Assembly: GCF_044792555.1 (NCBI RefSeq)
Contig: NZ_CP126238.1
Span: forward strand, 3,348,001-3,412,000
DNA length: 64,000 nucleotides
Direction of reading: 5' to 3'
Source: Alicycliphilus denitrificans_A
GTDB lineage: Bacteria > Pseudomonadota > Gammaproteobacteria > Burkholderiales > Burkholderiaceae_C
The position numbers and the translations under genes were made by a program. Within the stretch, counting starts at the first letter, position 1; each line of letters opens with the position of its first letter. Positions 61,574-64,000 of this stretch are shown piece after piece. Below the pieces are notes generated by a model. It ran no database searches. It was not told where the DNA came from and worked only from the letters and a program-made list of their open reading frames with translations.

Positions 61574-62803
61574 TCAGAACAGCACGCGGCAGCGCATGGT
61601 GCCGGGCACCTGGGCCAGCTTTTGCAGCGCCAGGTCGGAGGAGCGCGCATCCAGGTCGATCACCACATAGCCCACGGCCTCGTTGGTCTGCAGGTACTGG
61701 GCCGCAATATTGATGTGGTTGTCCGACAGGATGCCGTTGATCTGCGACAGCACGCCCGGCACGTTGCGGTGGATGTGCAGTATGCGGTGCTTGCCAGGGT
61801 GGGCCGGCAGCGCCACCTCGGGGAAGTTCACCGAGGTGGTGCTGGTGCCGTTGTCGCTGTACTTGACGAGCTTTTCCGCCACCTCCAGGCCAATGTTGGC
61901 CTGCGCCTCCTGCGTGGAGCCGCCGACATGCGGCGTGAGGATGACGTTGTCCAGCCCGCGCAGGGGGGATTGGAATTCATCCTTGTTGCTCCTGGGCTCG
62001 ACCGGGAACACGTCCACGGCCGCGCCCAGCAGCTTCTTGTCGCGCAGCGCCTGGGCCAGCGGCTCGATCTCCACCACCGTGCCGCGCGAGGCGTTGATGA
62101 GGATGGCGCCGGGCTTCATGGCGGCGATCTGCTGCGCGCCCATCATCCACTGGGTGGAAGGCAGCTCGGGCACATGCAGGCTCACGATGTCGCTCGCCGC
62201 CAACAGAGCGTCCAGGCTGGGGGCCTGGCGCGCATTGCCCAGGGGCAGCTTGTTGACCACGTCGTGAAAAATCACCTGCATGCCCAGGCTCTCGGCCAGC
62301 ACCGACAGCTGCGAGCCGATGGCGCCATAGCCCACGATGCCCAAGGTCTTGCCGCGCGCCTCATAGGCGTTGTCGGCACTCTTGAGCCAGCCGCCACGGT
62401 GCGCCACGGCGTTCTTCTCGGGCACGCCGCGCAAGAGCAGGATGGCCTCGGCCAGCACCAGCTCGGCCACCGAACGGGTGTTGGAGTACGGCGCGTTGAA
62501 CACCGCAATGCCGCGCTCGCGTGCGGCCTCCAGATCGACCTGGTTGGTGCCAATGCAGAAGCACCCCACGGCCACCAGCTTGTGCGCATGCGCAAACACC
62601 TCGGCCGTGAGCTGGGTGCGCGAGCGTATGCCCAGGAAATGCACGTCCGCGATCTTCTTGCGCAGCTCCTCGCCCTCCAGCGCACCGGCCAGCACCTCGA
62701 CCTGCATGTAGCCAGCGGCGCGCAACACCTCCACGGCACGCGGGTGCACGCCTTCGAGCAACAGAAACTTGATTTTGCTTTTTTCCAGGGATGTCTTGGT
62801 CAT
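61574..62803 (-). CDS. serA: D-3-phosphoglycerate dehydrogenase
   Basis: SerA oxidises 3-phosphoglycerate, the first step in serine synthesis. From the ATG at 62803 (MTKTSLEKSKIKFLLLEGVH) it has 409 residues, close to the E. coli enzyme. NAD-binding GKTLGIVGYGAIGSQLSVLA and catalytic Arg (NASRGTVVE) and His (TPHVGGSTQEAQ) are present, as is a C-terminal ACT domain (about 335-409, HRILHIHRNVPGVLSQINGI then IAAQYLQTNEAVGYVVIDLD), the serine-feedback site. An in-frame ATG at 62845 would add 14 non-conserved residues. It is divergent from ugpB. Confidence 0.93.
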   Translation of the reverse strand: MTKTSLEKSKIKFLLLEGVHPRAVEVLRAAGYMQVEVLAGALEGEELRKKIADVHFLGIRSRTQLTAEVFAHAHKLVAVGCFCIGTNQVDLEAARERGIAVFNAPYSNTRSVAELVLAEAILLLRGVPEKNAVAHRGGWLKSADNAYEARGKTLGIVGYGAIGSQLSVLAESLGMQVIFHDVVNKLPLGNARQAPSLDALLAASDIVSLHVPELPSTQWMMGAQQIAAMKPGAILINASRGTVVEIEPLAQALRDKKLLGAAVDVFPVEPRSNKDEFQSPLRGLDNVILTPHVGGSTQEAQANIGLEVAEKLVKYSDNGTSTTSVNFPEVALPAHPGKHRILHIHRNVPGVLSQINGILSDNHINIAAQYLQTNEAVGYVVIDLDARSSDLALQKLAQVPGTMRCRVLF

Positions 62804-63132
62804 AAAAGGGCAATCCAGGGCAGGCGCCTGCGGCAAGGCATGCAAAAAGAGTGTGCCGCGAAGGAAACAGGCTGCTTATTGTGCAGCGCACCATCGCCAT
62901 CGACCTGCAGGCGATGGCATATCCATGTTTGCGACAGCGCCATAAACCGCGCCAAAACGCGCAGATTCGCACACAAAACGTCACAGCAATGTCACAATTT
63001 GGCCTTCCCGTCCGCTGGCGGGTTTCCCCGGTTGTTGCTGTTTTTTCGGCATGCGACAACGACACCGTGCTGTCATGAACCGCCCGCACCATTGCGGCCT
63101 TTATGACTTTCGTCCATCAACGAGGAGTACCC
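62804..63132. other. Intergenic region between divergent serA and ugpB
   Basis: This 329-base gap is the largest in the window. It holds a probable Pho box at 62968-62996, a small inverted repeat GCCATCG/CGATGGC near 62897-62918 that could be a regulator site on the serA side, and no open frame that looks coding. A CTGTCAT at 63070-63076 is a further single Pho-type half site. I recognise no convincing sigma-70 promoter. Confidence 0.5.
62968..62996 (+). promoter_or_regulatory. Probable PhoB box upstream of ugpB
   Basis: Three units with 11-base periodicity lie here: CGCACAC (62968-62974), CGTCACA (62979-62985) and TGTCACA (62990-62996), with A-rich four-base linkers AAAA and GCAA. This matches the architecture of Pho boxes, direct repeats of CTGTCAT with four-base A/T-rich spacers. 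The ugp operon of Escherichia coli is PhoB-controlled, which supports the call. No convincing -10 box was found downstream, so the exact promoter is open. Confidence 0.6.
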
Positions 63133-64000
63133 ATGCAATTCAAACAACTGGGATTGGCCGCATGCTTGCTTGCCACCGGCCTGACCGCACAGGCGCAAAC
63201 CGAGATCCAGTGGTGGCACTCGATGACCGCCGTGAACAACGAATGGGTCAACGATCTGGCCAAGGAATTCAACGCCAGCCAGAAGGATTACAAGATCGTG
63301 CCCACCTTCAAGGGCTCGTATGACGAATCCATGACCGCCGCGATTGCCGCTTTCCGCTCGGGCAATGCGCCGCACATCCTGCAGGTGTTCGAGGTGGGCA
63401 CGGCCACCATGATGGCCAGCAAGGGCGCCACCGTCCCCGTGGCCAAGGTCATGAAGGACGCGGGCGCCGACTTCAACCCCGCCGCCTACATCCCCGCCGT
63501 GGCCGCCTACTACACGGCGCCCGACGGGCAGATGCTGAGCTTTCCGTTCAACAGCTCGACCACCATCTTTTATTACAACAAGGACGCCTTCAAGAAGGCC
63601 GGCCTGAACCCCGACAAGGCACCCGCCACCTGGCCCGAGGTGTTCGAGGCGGCCAAGAAGCTCAAGGCCAGCGGCCACAGCTGCCCCATGACGCTGGCCT
63701 GGAACGGCTGGACCCAGCTCGAGTCCTTCTCCGCCTGGCACAACGTGGAATTTGCCACCGAGAAGAACGGCCTCTCGGCCAACGGCTACAAGGCACGCAT
63801 GAAGATCAACTCGCCCCTGCATGTGCGCCATATCGACAACCTGGCCCAGGCGGCCAAGGCGGGCGAATATGTCTACAAGGGCCGTGGCTCGACCGCCCAG
63901 GCCTCGTTCACCGCGGGTGAATGCGCCATGATCCAGACCTCGTCGGGCTACTACGGCGATGTGGCCAAGAACGCCAAGTTCGCCTACGGCCTGGCCCCCA
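63133..64000 (+). CDS. ugpB: sn-Glycerol-3-phosphate ABC transporter substrate-binding protein UgpB, partial (N-terminal part)
   Basis: UgpB is the periplasmic binding protein of the glycerol-3-phosphate importer UgpBAEC. The visible 289 residues begin MQFKQLGLAACLLATGLTAQ, with a signal peptide ending near AQAQ. The mature part has the family signatures TEIQWWHSMTAVNNEWVNDL, VPTFKGSYDESMTAAIAAFR, PHILQVFEVGTATMM, SFPFNSSTTIFYYNKDAF and TLAWNGWTQLESFSAWHN. GAGGAGTACCC precedes the ATG. The gene runs off the window at 64000. The upstream Pho box suggests induction by phosphate starvation. Confidence 0.93.
   Translation, partial: MQFKQLGLAACLLATGLTAQAQTEIQWWHSMTAVNNEWVNDLAKEFNASQKDYKIVPTFKGSYDESMTAAIAAFRSGNAPHILQVFEVGTATMMASKGATVPVAKVMKDAGADFNPAAYIPAVAAYYTAPDGQMLSFPFNSSTTIFYYNKDAFKKAGLNPDKAPATWPEVFEAAKKLKASGHSCPMTLAWNGWTQLESFSAWHNVEFATEKNGLSANGYKARMKINSPLHVRHIDNLAQAAKAGEYVYKGRGSTAQASFTAGECAMIQTSSGYYGDVAKNAKFAYGLAP

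Noticed and set aside
59169..61670. 833-codon open frame opposite the large oxidoreductase
   Set aside because: Same antisense shadow effect; composition is non-protein-like and the opposite strand encodes clear domains.

Overview
The window is a stretch of bacterial core chromosome with high G+C content, dense gene packing and many ATGA/GTGA/TTGA stop-start overlaps. Gene content and order (nuo operon behind tRNA-Leu and secG; rpsO-pnp; spoT-rpoZ-gmk-yicC; rph-rdgB-hemW; hrcA/nadK-recN-rapZ; lolB-ispE-tRNA-Gln-prs-rplY-pth; ubiE-ubiJ-ubiB-aspS-nudB) point to a betaproteobacterium of the order Burkholderiales, most likely family Comamonadaceae (Acidovorax, Alicycliphilus, Diaphorobacter and relatives). 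This rests on recognising families and gene order; no database search was possible and the genus is not resolved. I see no prophage, insertion sequence, CRISPR array, rRNA gene or plasmid function.

Layout. 1-8732 (minus): rpsO, pnp, a quinone oxidoreductase, tpiA, secG, tRNA-Leu(GAG) and the first six complex I genes nuoA-F, nuoF cut by the window edge. 8959-10073 (plus): a small secreted protein, tRNA-Arg(ACG) and greB. 10080-14231 (minus): yicC, gmk, rpoZ and spoT, joining RNA turnover, GMP phosphorylation and (p)ppGpp control. 14311-19029 (plus): a Ser/Thr kinase and PP2C phosphatase pair, then rph, rdgB and hemW. 19037-21728 (minus): a lipoprotein resembling I78 inhibitors, a SPOR protein, a CAT-anticodon tRNA and hrcA. 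21757-25196 (plus): nadK, recN, rapZ. 25329-29314 (minus): mutM, a dynamin-like GTPase and mutY. 29344-35072 (plus): a TPR protein, lolB, ispE, tRNA-Gln, prs, rplY and pth. 35145-41758 (plus): a complete peptide-type ABC transporter plus an amidase in one operon. 41821-46727: two exporters, an unknown anchored protein, a folE-BLUF photoreceptor pair and clsB. 46732-62803 (minus): nudB, aspS, a ubiquinone cluster (ubiE, Tim44-like, ubiJ, ubiB), a sodium:solute symporter, a very large flavin/iron-sulfur oxidoreductase and serA. 63133-64000 (plus): ugpB, cut by the edge, with a likely Pho box upstream.

The most striking structure is not a gene. A short dispersed element with paired AGCGCTT/AAGCGCT cores flanked by ATAGCT and CCA-TTTGA-like ends occurs about fourteen times, nearly always in small intergenic gaps. 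Some copies reach the stop codon of the preceding gene, two lie inside coding sequence (oppF N-terminus and an FmdB-type protein C-terminus), and two form long inverted pairs (pnp leader; rapZ/mutY junction). A second, GC-rich triple-hairpin element lies downstream of the BLUF gene.

No wholly unknown multi-gene system is evident. The best leads are the repeat family, the folE-BLUF pair, the kinase/phosphatase pair and the dynamin gene between two 8-oxoguanine repair genes.
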